From Alentia gelatinosa (Eukaryota > Annelida > Polychaeta > Phyllodocida > Polynoidae), in assembly GCA_950022655.1 (NCBI GenBank), contig OX465582.1:91665801-91729800 (forward strand): a stretch of DNA of 64,000 bases, given 5' to 3'. Below are positions 1 through 12,167 of this stretch, one piece after another. The position numbers and the translations under genes are program-made. The notes under the pieces are model-generated. The model was not told the DNA's origin, ran no database searches, and worked only from the letters and a program-made list of their open reading frames with translations. Numbering within the stretch: position 1 is the first letter of the stretch; every line of letters starts with the position of its first letter.

Positions 1-293
1 CAGGGTTGAACAACCCAGTATCACTAAGCAGACTTCACACTTCTGTCTCATCACACCCCTGGTATTTTTATCCCACAGTTAAGACGGCCAGTTTTGGGCA
101 TAAACCAACATGATTCAAGCCTACCTGGCAAAGTTAGACGGCTAGATCTCCCGAGATACCTGATACCGCTTCGATATCGGAGATCACATGAAAACTTTGA
201 ACAGGGACAGGGAAGGCGGTGGATGTAAGAAAATAAAAACAAACACCAACAAGAACAAGAAAGCTGGGATCGATTGATCCCGGCTTGGCGCGC

Positions 294-334
294 CGTAGCC
301 CGTAGCCCGTAGCCCGTAGCCCGTAGCCCGTAGC
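294..334. repeat. Heptamer microsatellite (CGTAGCC)x6
   Basis: Six head-to-tail CGTAGCC units. It explains the repeated GLRATGY peptides in minus-strand frames, which are not coding. Confidence 0.95.
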
Positions 335-1039
335 AGGAGCTTGCCAGTCCAGGGTTCCCTGCAACATAATCTGCAGGGGGCCAGTGTTCAGCCTCAGCGC
401 GAACGGCATGTGTGGACCTAGACTTGCTCAAATCTCTGATTATGAGCATTTATTAAATGATTAAACAGAATCAGAATAAAGGTCATTATCGTATGTATCC
501 TTCTCTGACTGGCCCATGAATCGAAGACTTGTCCATTATGAACGAAATCTCCTGTTTATGGCCCCAAGCTGCTTCCTGCAACCCTATACCTGCTCACACC
601 CCTCCCCCTCCCCCTCCCTTCCTCCAGTTCTCTGGCTGCCTATGCTGTCATATCAATAAATTTCGCCTGCTCCTGACTGACTTGATTGAGATCAAAGTGA
701 CAGGGTATCAATCTCCCAGCAGATATCCTGACCAGTAGCCAGGATATCTGTATGAAGAGTGTTGGGAATACTGGTGCTAAATAGCGCCAGAAATCTTACA
801 CCATTACCGATTGTACCAGTCCCTGTATCCAGGGAGGGTAGCCATAGTGGACTGATTACTACGCGGTATAGATCTCTCTGTTATCCTTGGGCACTCACTC
901 ATCAGTGTCCCTAGGCTCGGAAGAACCTCAATTCTCCTTCATACTTTTACCAAGGAAAGTATTCGGATAATTACCCATATGCAGGGACTGGAGCCCGTCT
1001 AGTGTGGACCAAAAATCAAAAGGCGGCGCTCTCGTGGCA
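335..1039. other. No gene seen
   Basis: Unique-looking sequence without an exon, tRNA or repeat I can support. Short open frames are uncharacteristic of proteins. Confidence 0.5.
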
Positions 1040-1800
1040 GGGAGCGGGGGGGGGGGGGTGAAGATGAAGGCCAGCCGGTAGATGAGGGGGGGGGGGACAC
1101 CACCACCCCCCCCCCCCCCTCCCCCGAGACCGGGCGGCTGGGCGTGTGAGGTGCCAGAGGCGGTTGGGCGCATGGCTTAAATTTAAGGCCGACTGTAACA
1201 AAGAACGTCAACCCCAGCCCTACCCGCCACCAACCCCTCTCTCCTCCACCGCCACCACCTTGCTGCCACATCGCAGTTCCCAGAAACCCCCCCCCCCCCC
1301 CACACACACACACACACACTTCATTCTGTCTACCAGTTCTCCCCCTCCAACCCCCCTCCTCCTTACCCCCCCCCCCCCCCTCCTGCCGCCCTCCTGCCAC
1401 ACCCCTATTCCTAGAACCACCACTCCCCCGTCCACCCCCTTCATTTTATCACCTAGTTTGATAGTACTATTTCTGCCACCGCCACCCCTACCGACCCCCA
1501 GTCTCTTCTCGTTATTCTTACCATGTTTCTATATCCTTATTGCTGGAAATACCATCTACCAGTCATTATTCCGATCTGTTTGATGAAAACCCTGTCTCCA
1601 CTCAATATCTCCATAAATACCCCACCCACCTTCACAATCCCCCAGTCCTCCTGGCATCGCGCCCTAATTCTCTCCACCATCTCAACTCCAAAATAACGAA
1701 AGCCGAGTTGTTTCTTCCCATCTCCTCCTCCCTCTCTCTCTTCCCGCCATCACCACGCACCATCCACTCTCTCCCCCCACACACACCCCCCCAGAAGTCA
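1040..1800. repeat. C/G-run-rich polypyrimidine low-complexity tract
   Basis: Many runs of 9-15 G or C, a (CA)n at about 1301-1318, and almost pure C/T from 1205 to 1760. The proline-rich open frames here are composition artefacts. Confidence 0.9.
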
Positions 1801-4195
1801 TACTTAAAACCAGGGATCACATTCCACATTGTTCTCGCTTCATAAACGCTCCACGGCGCCCCACAAAGGATCCAAATGGAAAATTCCGTCGGAAAACCTC
1901 CACTAATTCCTCCCCCACCCGCCCGCCTGCTCGCCGCGCGTGGATGGACGGTTGATGGACAGTACAAGGCCCGGCCTTTCTTCTCACACGCACACACACC
2001 TTTTGTTGAGTTCATTTATCAGCGATATTGTTGTCTTATTATCCTTGCCTCTCCTCCCGGGCGCCCGTTTGAAAACCGACGCCCCCCACTGGATGGGTGT
2101 GCCACTGTTTTTGTCGTTTCCGACATTCCATCTTGGTTAGCGTTTCGTGGAAACTTTGCTGCAAAAGTTTTGCCGCAAAAGTTTTGCAGCCGGGAGGAGG
2201 AGGTTGGGGAGGGGTGGGGGATCTATTTTCAAAGTGTTCAATATTTTCGGGAGAGAGTCCACAGGCATAGATGTCAGTTTTCCGTTTATTTAAAAGTTTT
2301 CGGGTTTATTTGTGTATTAGGTCTTGATCATGTTAGAGATAAATAGTGGATATAATCAGGATTCCAATATTTTCCGGGTATTTTTTCCTAAACCTTACTG
2401 GCATCTTTAAGCTCAGCCCGATCCTTCCCAACGCTGCCACTACTGACCCCTTCCTTGATGTGTCCTTGACCTTTGGTTGTCATAGTGACGGATTTGGGGT
2501 CAGAGGTCAGTTAATAGCTCTAGCACCACACTGCGCCGCTCCGGTTTATTGTGCCGCAAAACGAGTTTCCGTAGGTTGCTCTAGCGGTGCAGTGTGCTCT
2601 AGCACCAGTGGCATCACCCGCCACCATCTGTGGGCATGGTTCTGGCTGGACAATAGACTTGCCAACTCGCCAGTTACCAGCGATTTATTGGAAGAGCTCA
2701 TTGTCGTCTGCTCGGGTTTAATCAAAGCCTTTTACAAGGTCGACCAGTGAGTAACCAAACCCCGCGCCTTTTTTTTATCGTGTCGCTGCTAAAACACTGC
2801 GCCGATCACCTGGAAGTCCCCAGTGGCAGCAGCGTTGGGAAATAATCTTAATTTCACCGAAGCGTTTGGAGTTCTTCTTTCTTTTCTCTTTTTTGAATTT
2901 TCACTACCACTAGTGAGTGGTGCTACCCTGACGAGCGGATCTGGCCTGGTTTTCCATTTTTTTTATTTTATATTTTCGTTTTAAACATTTTTTATTTTTG
3001 GTAGTGCGGGCTTTGTTTCCGTTTTTTTCCCGCCAGTGGTGTTAGAGGCAGCGCCGCCCAGCGGGACGCGCGCAACGCTCGCTCTCCCGGCAGATGTTCC
3101 GCCCATGCAAATCTCACGGCGGGACCTCGAAGGATCTGCCCTGAGAGCGCTGTGGGCGATAATAAGGGGCACCAACAGTGTCTGCCCGCGGTGGTGCTGG
3201 TTGTCTTGGTAACCAGTGACATGCTGTATTGCATGTAGTAGCATGCTGATCACATGCCCGGTAGGTGGCGCGAGTGGGGGGAGGGGGGTCATGCAGGGGT
3301 AAGAGAGGTAAAGGTGGGAGCGTGCGGGGTGGTGGTGGGATGTGTGGCAGGGGGAGGGGGGGGGGGGGAGTAATCTATGGGCTGGTCGCGAAGTTAATGT
3401 CGTTCAAACTAGGCCCTGACCTATTGAGACCTCGTGACCTCTGCAAGTCCCGCTCTAGTAATCTCACACGGGCAGACCTTACGGGGTGCTATATAAATAG
3501 GATTATTACATGGGTAGGGACCTAGTGGAGACATATCAATAGGCCTTTTTCCACTGGCCGGTGTCGCACCTTATCTGGGTGGTTACGCAATGCCTGCGGC
3601 CAAACATACCCCTGGCAACGTATTCTTTAGCATTGTATCACTCAGTATATGAGCGTAATACGTTTATAAGACCCATGTAACATTTTTTTAGAGAAATAAC
3701 AATGATTTCATCGTATTCTATGTCATTCCAGCTCCAATTTGATGTATCATACATGCATATCACCTACATGATACTTTAGATATAACTTAGATAGCACAGG
3801 GACACAAATACACAAAAATACATTGGCAGGCCTAGCTATAATATGCTTATCTTTTTCCAAGCTAAAACCAAGATAATTATCAACTATAAAGTTTATACAT
3901 CCCAGACTTGTTGATACAATACCCTTGTCTGTTCCAACAATTTAATCTTTCAAAAAACAACACTCCTGCAATCACACACACCGTTCACACTTTAGGTGTG
4001 ATTGCTGTTTGTTCTATATGAATACCACCGGACTCGCGGTGTTTGTCCGAGCGGCCGCGTTACTAGACAGTGGGCCGTTAGGCAGCGCTGAACCGCAACA
4101 CGTATATTTGGGTACAGCTTCTTCCCGCTCATAGTTACCCTTCAGTTGTTTTGTGTGAGGTATGAATGCAAAACTATTGAAGGGTGTTGGTGGTT
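1801..4195. other. No identifiable gene; scattered motifs only
   Basis: Mixed composition. 3000-3240 is CpG-rich, with an octamer ATGCAAAT at 3105-3112 and an open stretch containing MQISRRDLEGSALRALWAII that I cannot assign. A G-rich run covers 3262-3370. AGGTGGCGC occurs at 3263-3271. No splice-compatible coding model was found. Confidence 0.4.
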
Positions 4196-4400
4196 GTTGG
4201 GGACCTTATATGAACAAGGTGATAGCCGAGTGAATATTCTGAAGCGCTTCAAACGAGATGGCTATCAGGGACACAGATGAGACACAAATATGTTCCCGAT
4301 TTTATTCTAGACTCGAAATATTTATCTGTTTATCGCCCATTGAGTACAAGTCCCCGTACTCGCATGCCTGTTGAGTACGAGTTCCTAATGGTACGCCTAT

Positions 4401-4535
4401 GGGCAGTGGTTTACTGAGACTTTGTATAGATGAATGATAAATAATGGGCAGTGGTTTACTAAGACTTTGTATACAATGGATGATAAACAATGGGCAGTGG
4501 TTTACTAAGTCTCCATTCACTCTCAATGGGTATTT
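4401..4535. repeat. 46-bp tandem repeat, three copies
   Basis: GGGCAGTGGTTTACT recurs at 4401, 4446 and 4492, each followed by an AGACTTTGTATA-type block and GATAAA. It sits inside a dispersed element whose flanks (CCCATTGAGTAC, CTCGCATGCCTGTTGAGTAC) recur near 33480 and 48125. Confidence 0.85.
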
Positions 4536-4596
4536 TGTATACCATGGGTTTGAAACTATTCTAAAGAAAGATATTATGGAGAAACCAAACAAGAGT

Positions 4597-4891
4597 TAGT
4601 CATGTTGTTGTTTATCGCACGACGGCAAGATCGCGTATTACTGCACGAGGCGAAGCCAAGAGCAGTGATACGCGATCTTGCCAGAGTGAGATGAACAACA
4701 ACACGACTAACTCGAGTTTGGTTTAGAATTTATCCTACCCCGCCCGTCTAAATTACTTCTACAATAACAGATGACGTCATTTGTCAAGTGTATCCCACTA
4801 GAGCGATATTTTTCATTTTTCCGAACTCCAGACCGAATACAGTGACCCAATGTTAAGCCTATGGAGTTTTTTATTAGGGGTATGATAATGT
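4597..4891 (+). mobile_element. Fold-back element A (hairpin plus TTTATCCTACCCC module)
   Basis: The outer arms GTTAGTCATGTTGTTGTT and AACAACAACACGACTAAC, and the inner arms GGCAAGATCGCGTATTACTG and CAGTGATACGCGATCTTGCC, pair around the centre ACGAGGCGAAGCCAAGA. Downstream is a module bounded by TTTATCCTACCCC (about 4729) and TATTAGGGGTATGATAA (about 4873), which are inverted copies of each other. No protein is encoded. Confidence 0.8.
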
Positions 4892-5760
4892 ATATGACCT
4901 GAGAACTATATTGGTAAATTCTCCACACAACTAGCACTGTGCTATCCATAAATGTGGCCAGTCTCTGGGTTGGACTGGAGTGCAGGTGATGTAGGGCCTC
5001 CTGCCGGCTGACCTCACACACCTCACACGACCCGTCACAGTGTTACACGCGCGACGTGCCAACGGCTCACCGCCCAATAACTTATTTCACACACACACGA
5101 CGTGCCAACGCCTCCCAAATTATTTACATTTTTGGAATTTATTGTTTTTTTGGGGCCGCTCTCATGTGATTTGGGTGAGGATGAAGATGAGTCAGCAGGC
5201 AGTCGGCACTGCGCCCGTTTGTAATGTAATTTTCCTTTCCGGAGGCCCTTTTAACAATTACGGCAATAAGTTGAATTAATCGCCGCCCTGTGAACTCCTG
5301 TTTGCCGTCTCATCCCAGGCGGAAATTTTACAAATGTTTCAAAAGGGATGACTTTGTATTCGCCGAATGGAAGGCGCTGGGAACTAACAGTGAAGCCCGC
5401 CAGAGGTGGAAACCTGGAATTTGTGAATGAATGACAAACAGGTGATTTCCTGCCATAATTGGTGCATTAAAATGGTACAGAGGATAACTAGGAGCAAATG
5501 GTATGTTCATCATTGATGGATGAGCGTGCAGTTATGATAAATAGCAATTAAAAGGTTTGGGATATAGGCCTATATGCAGTCTATGGATCACTTTCTGTAA
5601 CCCACTTGCACCTGGTCAACTTGCCATTCATGCCACTGCGGGAGTCTAGGATCCAAACATATCGAACATTAGTAGGTCAATGAGGTATTCCCGTCTCGAG
5701 TGATTGCTCATGGTCAGCTGGGCACACCTGTTAGGAACCTGAGGCACTGGAACCAAGTAG
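4892..5760. other. No gene seen
   Basis: No exon, RNA gene or clear repeat recognised. Small duplicate CACACACGACGTGCCAACG-type words occur near 5049 and 5092. Confidence 0.45.
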
Positions 5761-5762
5761 TA

Positions 5763-5893
5763 GGCTGCACTGCGTAGCTTTGTGTGGCTCTGCGTGGCAC
5801 TACGCGGCACTGCGTAGTACTACGCGGCTCTGCGTGGCTCTGCGTGGTACAAAGCGGCACTGCGTGGTGCTACGTGGCACTGCGTGGCATCTG
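5763..5893. repeat. Degenerate ~10-bp repeat (TGCGTGGCAC)
   Basis: About 13 head-to-tail variants of TGCGTGGCAC / TACGCGGCTC. The open frames through it are repeat peptides. Confidence 0.85.
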
Positions 5894-6334
5894 CGATTCT
5901 TTCCGACGTTTCTAATTTTACATCGGGACCCTCTACAATATGAAACCGATGCCCAAATCGTAGTAGGTGAACACCCCTGATAAGGGCCGATTCCAATGTG
6001 CCTGTGGTGCCTTCCTTTATCCTGGTGTGTGATGCACAGACCTCCTACAGGTCTTGTACTGGTGGAAGCTGTGCGCTGTACGGCACTGCGCGCCAGATGG
6101 GGCGTGAGAGGCGGCATGGAGGAGCAGGTCGGGGGGAGAGAGGACATGATCTATTGTGTGTTAATCACGGCGGACCACACGTCCACAGAGGTCACGGCGC
6201 CATTGTGACCGCCCGCCCAGAGGTCACTCACTGACCACGTGGTGACTGGTCAGCGCCACGCCCCGCCGCACCTGCCCCCCCCCCCCCCCCCCCCCCGGCC
6301 CCCGCCGTACCCGGTCCCCCGTCTCCCCTGAGGG

Positions 6335-7165
6335 GGTGCTTCCTGCAGCTAACACCATGTGGCCGCTACATTAATACTGAGGTCGTGATTGCTACAGCCA
6401 ACACCATGTGGCCTCTATATATATGTCCCTCGATCCGGGGCATGGTCCCTCTCCTCTCAGGTGGTGATTGCTACAGCTAACACCATGTGGCCGCTAGATT
6501 TTCCTGAGATGGTGCTTCCTACAGCCAACACCATGTGGCCTCTATATATATGACCCTCGATCTGGGGCATGGTCCCTCTCCTCTCAGGTGGTGATTGCTA
6601 CAGCTAACACCATGTGGCCTCTAGATTTTCCTAAGATGGTGCTTCCTACAGCCAACACCATGTGGCCTCTATATGTCCCTCGATCTGGGGCATGCACCCT
6701 CTCTTCTGTGGTGCTGCTGTCTACCGCGAACACCATTTATCCTGAGGTGTGTGCTTCCTGTAGCTAACACCATGTAGCCGCTATATTCCCTGGGATGGTG
6801 CTTCCTACAGCTAACACCATGTGGCCGCTAGATTTTCCTGAGGGGGTGCTTCCTGTAGCTAACACCATGTGGCCGTTATATTACCCCGAGGTGGTACTTC
6901 CTCAAGCTACCACCATGTGGCCGCTACATTTCCCTGAGGGGGTGCTTCCTACAGTTAACGCGATGTGGCTGCTATATTTCCCTGGTGTGTTGCTTCCTAC
7001 AGCCAACACCATGTGGCCTCTATATGTCCCTCGATCTGGGGCATGGTCCCTCTCCTCTCAGGGGGTGATTGCTACAGCTAACACCATGTGGCCGCTACAT
7101 TTCCCTGAGATGGCGCTTCCTGTAGCTAACACCATGTGGCCTCTGTATTTCCCTCGATCTGGGCA
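6335..7165. repeat. 48-bp minisatellite with longer composite units
   Basis: AACACCATGTGGCC recurs about 17 times. In 6795-7010 the period is exactly 48 bp (16 codons). Earlier units are interleaved with a CTCGATCTGGGGCATGGTCC block, giving ~114-bp composite units. The open frame with ANTMWPL repeats comes from this periodicity and is not a gene. Confidence 0.92.
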
Positions 7166-7744
7166 AGCACCCGCTGAATTTCAGAAATTCTGCGTACATA
7201 CTTTACGGATGGCCCCTATTGCTATTTTAGTGCAGGTCTAGATCTCTTCTTTGTTTTGCCTTGGTCCCTATATGCCCTCTGGGCCCCATGGGACGTTAAA
7301 AGACGAACAAATAAACCTTGTTTTGCCTACTATGGCACAACACAATTCCATAAATAGAGTCTCCTGGTATGTGAAATCGCCCAGTCACGTGTCCTTGAAC
7401 GCGCGTCTAAAAAAGACGCGGGAAAACACGGTTCAGCTGCGCGCATGACGTCAATACCGTCTGCGGATCTCGTTCGGGGCGGAGGGAGTCCTGGGGCCCG
7501 TTTAATAACCTAGTGCGGGCCTTTTTGTATACGACATTTTACAAGCTCGTCACTGAAATGGATCTCATTGAGAAGAAGTGGCTGCGGGGGAGAAAGACGA
7601 TAGCGGATCGGATCTCGAGGACTGGAGGCATGACGCGGCGGTGACCGGGCCGGGAATAGACCGGGGGAGGAGTAAAAACATCGTGACCTCAATACGTGAC
7701 CCAAGGACAGACAGAGAATGGCTCTGAGCAAGATGCTTTATAAT
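7166..7744. other. Fragments of dispersed repeats
   Basis: TTTCAGAAATTCTGCGTAC followed by ATACTTTACGGATGGCC at 7179-7222 recurs near 55490-55520. A SINE-type tail lies at about 7258-7320. The rest, including a CpG-rich 7380-7500, is unassigned. Confidence 0.5.
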
Positions 7745-8090
7745 AGGGATTTTATATCGCCATACCCGGAGCATACAGATATATGTCCACCTAATACAGT
7801 GTTCATAGAAAACACATGGGGAGTGTGTATACCCATATCCAGAGCATACAGATATAGTCACCTAATACAAAGTGTCCATAGAAAACACATAGGGAGTGTG
7901 TATGGCCATACCAGGAGCATACAGTTATATCCACCTAATACATAATGTCCATAGAACACACATGTGCAACATGTATCACCATACCCAGAGCATACAGATA
8001 TATCCACCTAATACAAAGTGTCCATAGAAAACACATTGGGACTGTGTATCACCATACCCAGAGCATACAGATATGTTGTATTCTCCAGTT
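7745..8090. repeat. 73-bp tandem repeat, about 4.6 copies
   Basis: GCATACAG recurs at 7771, 7844, 7917, 7990 and 8063, exactly 73 bp apart. Each is followed by CACCTAATACA and CCATAGAAAACACAT-type blocks. Confidence 0.95.
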
Positions 8091-8210
8091 TACAAAAGCT
8101 TTTGCATACTTAAAAAATAGTGAGAATGAAAAAATAGTGCATACCTCCATAAACTAATATCAGTTCCCCACTTGTCAGGAAAAGGAGGATAATAAATACA
8201 ATATAGAGTG

Positions 8211-8233
8211 GTTTCAGATATATCTGAAACCAG
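8211..8233. repeat. Perfect 22-bp palindrome
   Basis: GGTTTCAGATATATCTGAAACC is its own reverse complement. No associated element was identified. Confidence 0.9.
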
Positions 8234-8299
8234 TCAATTTTGTGTATTTACATGTCGTAAATAAAGACGCGAGTTAGTTTCGAGCGTACTATATCCAAG

Positions 8300-8515
8300 T
8301 CTTATGGAACAAATTGGACGTTAAACTACCCAAACTAACTATTATATCAAAGGCCAACCCTTATCATACCATGTGGTGTGGAAAGTAAAAGAACTCCCAC
8401 CTCGGTAAATGTGTAGGGTTGAGATTTCTACCTACATTCATCTCATAGATTGTCAAACCCAAAGTAAGTCTAATAGAACATATTGGATGTTAAGCTAAAC
8501 AAACAAACAAAAACT
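8300..8515 (+). mobile_element. SINE fragments: a tail followed by a second body and tail
   Basis: First a tail, AAATTGGACGTTAAACTACC then CAAACTAAC, at 8317-8340. Then comes a headless body with TATCAAAGGCCAACCC and CTCCCACCTCGGTAAATGTG, and a second tail ending AAACAAACAAACAAAAAC. Confidence 0.7.
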
Positions 8516-9014
8516 ACTCTATATGTCTGCGGGATATTGGTTGGTTTCTAAGGTAATATAGTGTTTCTCAGTCAGGATTCGTTGAAGGTAGCCAGACATG
8601 TATTGTGGCCCCACTATTGTCTCTCCTTCTTTTTTCTAGTTAAAAATTGATTTCTTTTGACGGTCGGGATGCGTGCATGGGTAGGAGCGTCGTCATCTCC
8701 ACCCTGCCCAAGATTTAATGTCACTGGGACAGCTTCAAGAAAGAAATGTTTTTCTCTCGGAATTAAAAGAGCCAGAAGGATATAGATCCAGCCTTTTTCT
8801 TTTTCTGTGTGTCAGAGTCATTAGAAAAAAAAACAGGAGGATGGGCTGTCGATTGAAAAAAATGTCAGGGCAGAGAGAAGCGGCGGGACTATTAAGCCTG
8901 GTGGAGTCAGCTGGGTTCGGTAATTGTCATCATCAACCAGTGAGCACACTTAGTTTCCAAATGCAAACCCACTTGGGTCGCCACAACAGGTGCTATTTGT
9001 CGTCTGCTGCGCCG
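8516..9014. other. No gene seen
   Basis: Nothing recognisable. The open frame 8718-9107 (129 codons) ends in the promoter-like CpG block and resembles no family I know. Confidence 0.45.
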
Positions 9015-9145
9015 TTTAGCGCGGGACGTGGTGGGGGAGGCGTTCTTGTGTCGCGGCGGCCAATCAGGAGACACCGGCCTCCACCTGGAGGGACGCGGAC
9101 GCATTAACCCTCTCCTCCACTCACCGCAGCCGCCATCTTGGTATG
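9015..9145 (+). promoter_or_regulatory. Promoter-like block 1 (E2F-like, CCAAT, YY1-like sites)
   Basis: CpG-dense. Contains TTTAGCGCGGGA (9015-9026, E2F-like), GGCCAATCAGG (CCAAT box, 9060-9066) and GCCGCCATCTTGG (9129-9141, YY1 type). These three in 130 bp are typical of animal CpG promoters. No coding exon follows directly; a dispersed repeat begins about 40 bp on. It may serve a non-coding first exon, possibly of CtBP far downstream (inference). Confidence 0.45.
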
Positions 9146-9239
9146 ACCCGGAATTTCGTTTCCAAACTCATCCCTTTTTTTATCAATGATCTAAAATGTA
9201 GGCAGCACCCTGGGTTGGGTACGTGGGACACCCAGATAT

Positions 9240-9492
9240 GGCAGTTTTGCTCTTTTCCAAGGAAATCCTTGTTTTCTTTGCAATTAATATGATCAGTATT
9301 TCTTCTATAGCACAAAGAGAATGAATTGGGCCTCATTCTCACCAATAAACAGTGATGCAAACTTCCCCACACACCCCAGCTCCAATCAATGGCAAATGGC
9401 GATGCACTTTCCATGTTTTATTCGTCTCTCTGAGGCACTGAATTTCCATGAAAAATATTTCCTCATTTTTTATGACCCCCAACTGACATCCC
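9240..9492. repeat. Dispersed repeat R1, copy 1
   Basis: Shares blocks CCAAGGAAATCCTTGTTTT, CACCAATAAACAGTG, CTCTCTGAGGCA.TGAATT and AACTGACATCCCTG with copies near 21078-21318, 37995-38238 and 39130-39397. All end at the same AACTGACATCCCTG, as expected for a retroelement 3' end or a DNA-element terminus. Confidence 0.8.
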
Positions 9493-9879
9493 TGGACACC
9501 ACCATCGGTACGTTTGTATAGACCCTCCAGAGGTTTCTAAACTCCCTAATATCGCCCTTGGTAAGTACAGGATCTGCTTCTGACTGGCTGGCCGCACCTC
9601 AGCCGCCTGTCTTCCAATCATTTTCTGATCTATAGCCAGAGAAACCGAATATATTTTTAAATGTATATGTAGAAATAACTGAAATTTCCATTTCTGGCAT
9701 CGGATGTCCAATTTGAAGATTTAGAAAAACTGTCAAACTGCAATAAATGCGGGCTATGGGTCAAGGGTCTATTACCATACAACGACGGCAACCAGCGAAC
9801 ACCGGATCCTGTAAACAGACTGAATTATGGGATACCCCAATAGGGGCTACCTTTTTTCGTTCGGGTTCGCGGCGCAGTT

Positions 9880-10035
9880 TTTGGCGGGAAACGTTTGTCA
9901 AAAGTCGTCTGCTTGTTGTTTGTGATGGCGGCGCGCCTCCTGGTGTCAGAAACGGACATCACGGCCTGGGTGTCATGTCATGGCCGCGGCCCGGGGCCCG
10001 AACTGGACGCAGCGTCTGCCCTGGCGTCTGCCTAA
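9880..10035 (+). promoter_or_regulatory. Promoter-like block 2 with perfect E2F site and a short upstream ORF
   Basis: TTTGGCGGGAAA (9880-9891) is a consensus E2F site. TGATGGCGGC follows 33 bp later. The ATG in it (9925) opens a CpG-rich 36-codon frame starting MAARLLVSETDITAWVSC and ending at TAA 10033-10035. This could be a 5' UTR ORF or a first-exon fragment. I recognise no family, and no donor in it joins CtBP exon A in phase with confidence. Confidence 0.4.
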
Positions 10036-10740
10036 TGAATTCAATCAACGCACACTTGTGGGCAGGCTGGCTCGCCACCATCTCCACCACCACCTCCTCC
10101 TTCTCCTCCTAGCAACAACAAAAAAAACCTTAGATCCCGAAACAGGCACCTGCGGACCGATATGGCAACCGCGCCGGCTTCATAGGACTAATTATCAACT
10201 TATTTTTGTGTCGCGACTATAAATTATAAAGACGACCGGGCTTTGAAGTTCTAATTACAGCCGCGCCTGTGACAAATGTGGAAAATTAGGCGGTCGTCGG
10301 CTGGCAGCGGGACGGGGCCCCGGAGTGGAGGTGCGTTTAGCCGCCCGGAGACCGCCGGAGAACTGGGGTGCGGGGTGGCTAGGGTGGTATAAGGGAACGT
10401 TCATTAATTATGGCCGGGGGGGGGGGGGGGGGGTTATCGGAACACTATTGGTAAAAAAAAAAGTTCCCTACCCCCGATGGGAATACTAAAAAAAAGTTGG
10501 ACCCCCTTGGAATACACCCCCCCCCCCCACCAAACCCCCCCCCCCCCTTATAAAATGTGCCCCCCACAATACAATACTCCATGGGCATTGAGTATGAGTT
10601 CCCAATGTTAAGTCTATGATGAAGAAATACCAGGAGTGAGAATACATAGCATTCCGCAGAGCAGCTCAGTGTGCTTACAGACCAGTGACCAGTCGACCGG
10701 CTAGTGCAGTCGCCTCGCCTCCTCATGGTGCAGACCGGAT
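10036..10740. other. No gene; homopolymer runs
   Basis: G run of about 18 at 10417-10434, and C runs of 9-10 between 10519 and 10548. 10556-10630 matches a dispersed word set (ACTCCATGGGCATTGAGTA, CAATGTTAAGTCTATG) also seen near 54620-54665. Confidence 0.55.
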
Positions 10741-11040
10741 ATGCTTAGCTTAGTGGTAAAGAGCACTGGACTTGTAGTCCCAAGGTTGTCAGACTGTGTT
10801 GATTTGAGTCCCACTGCAGCCACTTTACTCCTTCACCCCCCCCCCCCCCAGCAGTGGTAGATTTACTGCTATATCAAAGGCCAATCCTTCTCATACCATG
10901 TCTATGTGGTGTGAGAAGATAAAGAACTCTCACCTTGTTAAATGTGTAGCTACATTGACCACATTGATTCAGGCAAACCCAAAGTAAGTCTAATCGAACA
11001 AATTGGACGTTAAACTACTCAAACAAACGAACAAACGAAT
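10741..11040 (+). mobile_element. tRNA-derived SINE, same family
   Basis: The head has TTAGCTTAGTGGTAAAGAGC and GATTTGAGTCCCACTGCAGC. A poly(C) interruption separates it from the body AGCAGTGGTAGATTTACTGC. The tail is GGACGTTAAACTACTCAAAC with extra AAACGAAC units. It has diverged from the copy at 34108. Confidence 0.8.
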
Positions 11041-11378
11041 TGTGCATACAGACAGGCGACCCGTCGACTGCCCAGTGCTCGCTATGCATACAGACGGGTG
11101 ACCAGTCGGCCGGCCCCCTGGCGGCGTTATTTCCGTCCTGGTCCCGTGACTGGTGGACGCTCAGACCGGTCCCCGGCCATTAAACTTCATAAAAGACAAC
11201 ACTCGCAGCCCCGGAAAGAGCGACCAGACCTATTCTGGGCACGGAACACTTGTGGTTAGTGAGGTACTCTGTGTTGGCCCAAGTCCCTGTCTACCTCAGA
11301 GGGTCTCCTTGGTGTCCATCTGGCCACTGATTGGACAGAAAACTTACAAACAAGCCGTGCTTGAGGTCTCCGCATCCA

Positions 11379-11681
11379 GCACCCCTCTCATAAGATCTCA
11401 CACTCTCTAAGTCGTATTCTATACTCTCACTATGCTCTATGGAGAAGAATTCTTTATGAAGTAGGCTTAGAGCCTTGAGAATCCACTGGCCTGCCTCCTG
11501 TGTTTAAGACGTACATCAATGCAACCAAAGATTCCTATAATCTCAATGATGCCACCTAGCGGGAATACTGTGTGCCAGTGGATTCTGAAGGCTCTAAGCC
11601 TAGTTCGTTAAGAATTCTTCTCCCAAAGAGCGCAGTGAGAGATTACGGCTTATAGAGTGTGAGATCTTATGAGAGGGGTGC
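11379..11681. mobile_element. Fold-back element with ~110-bp arms
   Basis: Left arm 11379-11490 (GCACCCCTCTCATAAGATCT through ATCCACTGGC) pairs with right arm 11574-11681 (GCCAGTGGATTCT through AGATCTTATGAGAGGGGTGC) around an 83-bp centre. Arms match with several mismatches and small gaps. There is no coding capacity, so it is a MITE or foldback type. Confidence 0.85.
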
Positions 11682-12167
11682 CGCATCAAGTATTGATAAG
11701 AAGTGGTGTCCTACTAGCTGACTGTTACCATGAATCGGTAAAAGTGGTCTGGTTTAAATTCTTGACTGTGAGTGTGAAAAGTTCATGAGTTTTGCTCGTG
11801 GTATTAATAGAATATCAGTCGCACTTGCACTGATGTCGATGGTTGAAATGGTACAACTCCCTCATGGCCCATGGCCCAACGAGGCATCTAACAATACTGG
11901 ATGTTACATTTGATTTTCTCTCATTACTTCCAACTCCCAGAGGGTATTTGGTGGGAAGTAGAATTTTTAGGTTCACCAAGATGGAGGTGAGTTGCCTGAA
12001 TCACTCTAATACTGGATGGTAAAATTAGGACGAGGGGCGACGTCCTTCTCCCAAAGCGATGCTACCTTGAATGGGTAATTAGAACTGCCCCTAACCACTG
12101 TAACCAAAAATGGAAAAAAAATTCAGGTTGGTGTTGAGTTTAGATTAACTTTCTCCGAAATACCTGA
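11682..12167. other. No gene seen
   Basis: Unassigned sequence. ACTGGATG..AAATT words are repeated near 11897 and 12011. Confidence 0.4.

Noticed and set aside
3000..3232. CpG-rich open stretch with MQISRRDLEGSALRALWAII
   Set aside because: No start, splice or family support; left unassigned.
6795..7241. 148-codon frame with ANTMWPL repeats
   Set aside because: It exists because the minisatellite unit is 48 bp, a multiple of three; codon content follows the repeat only.
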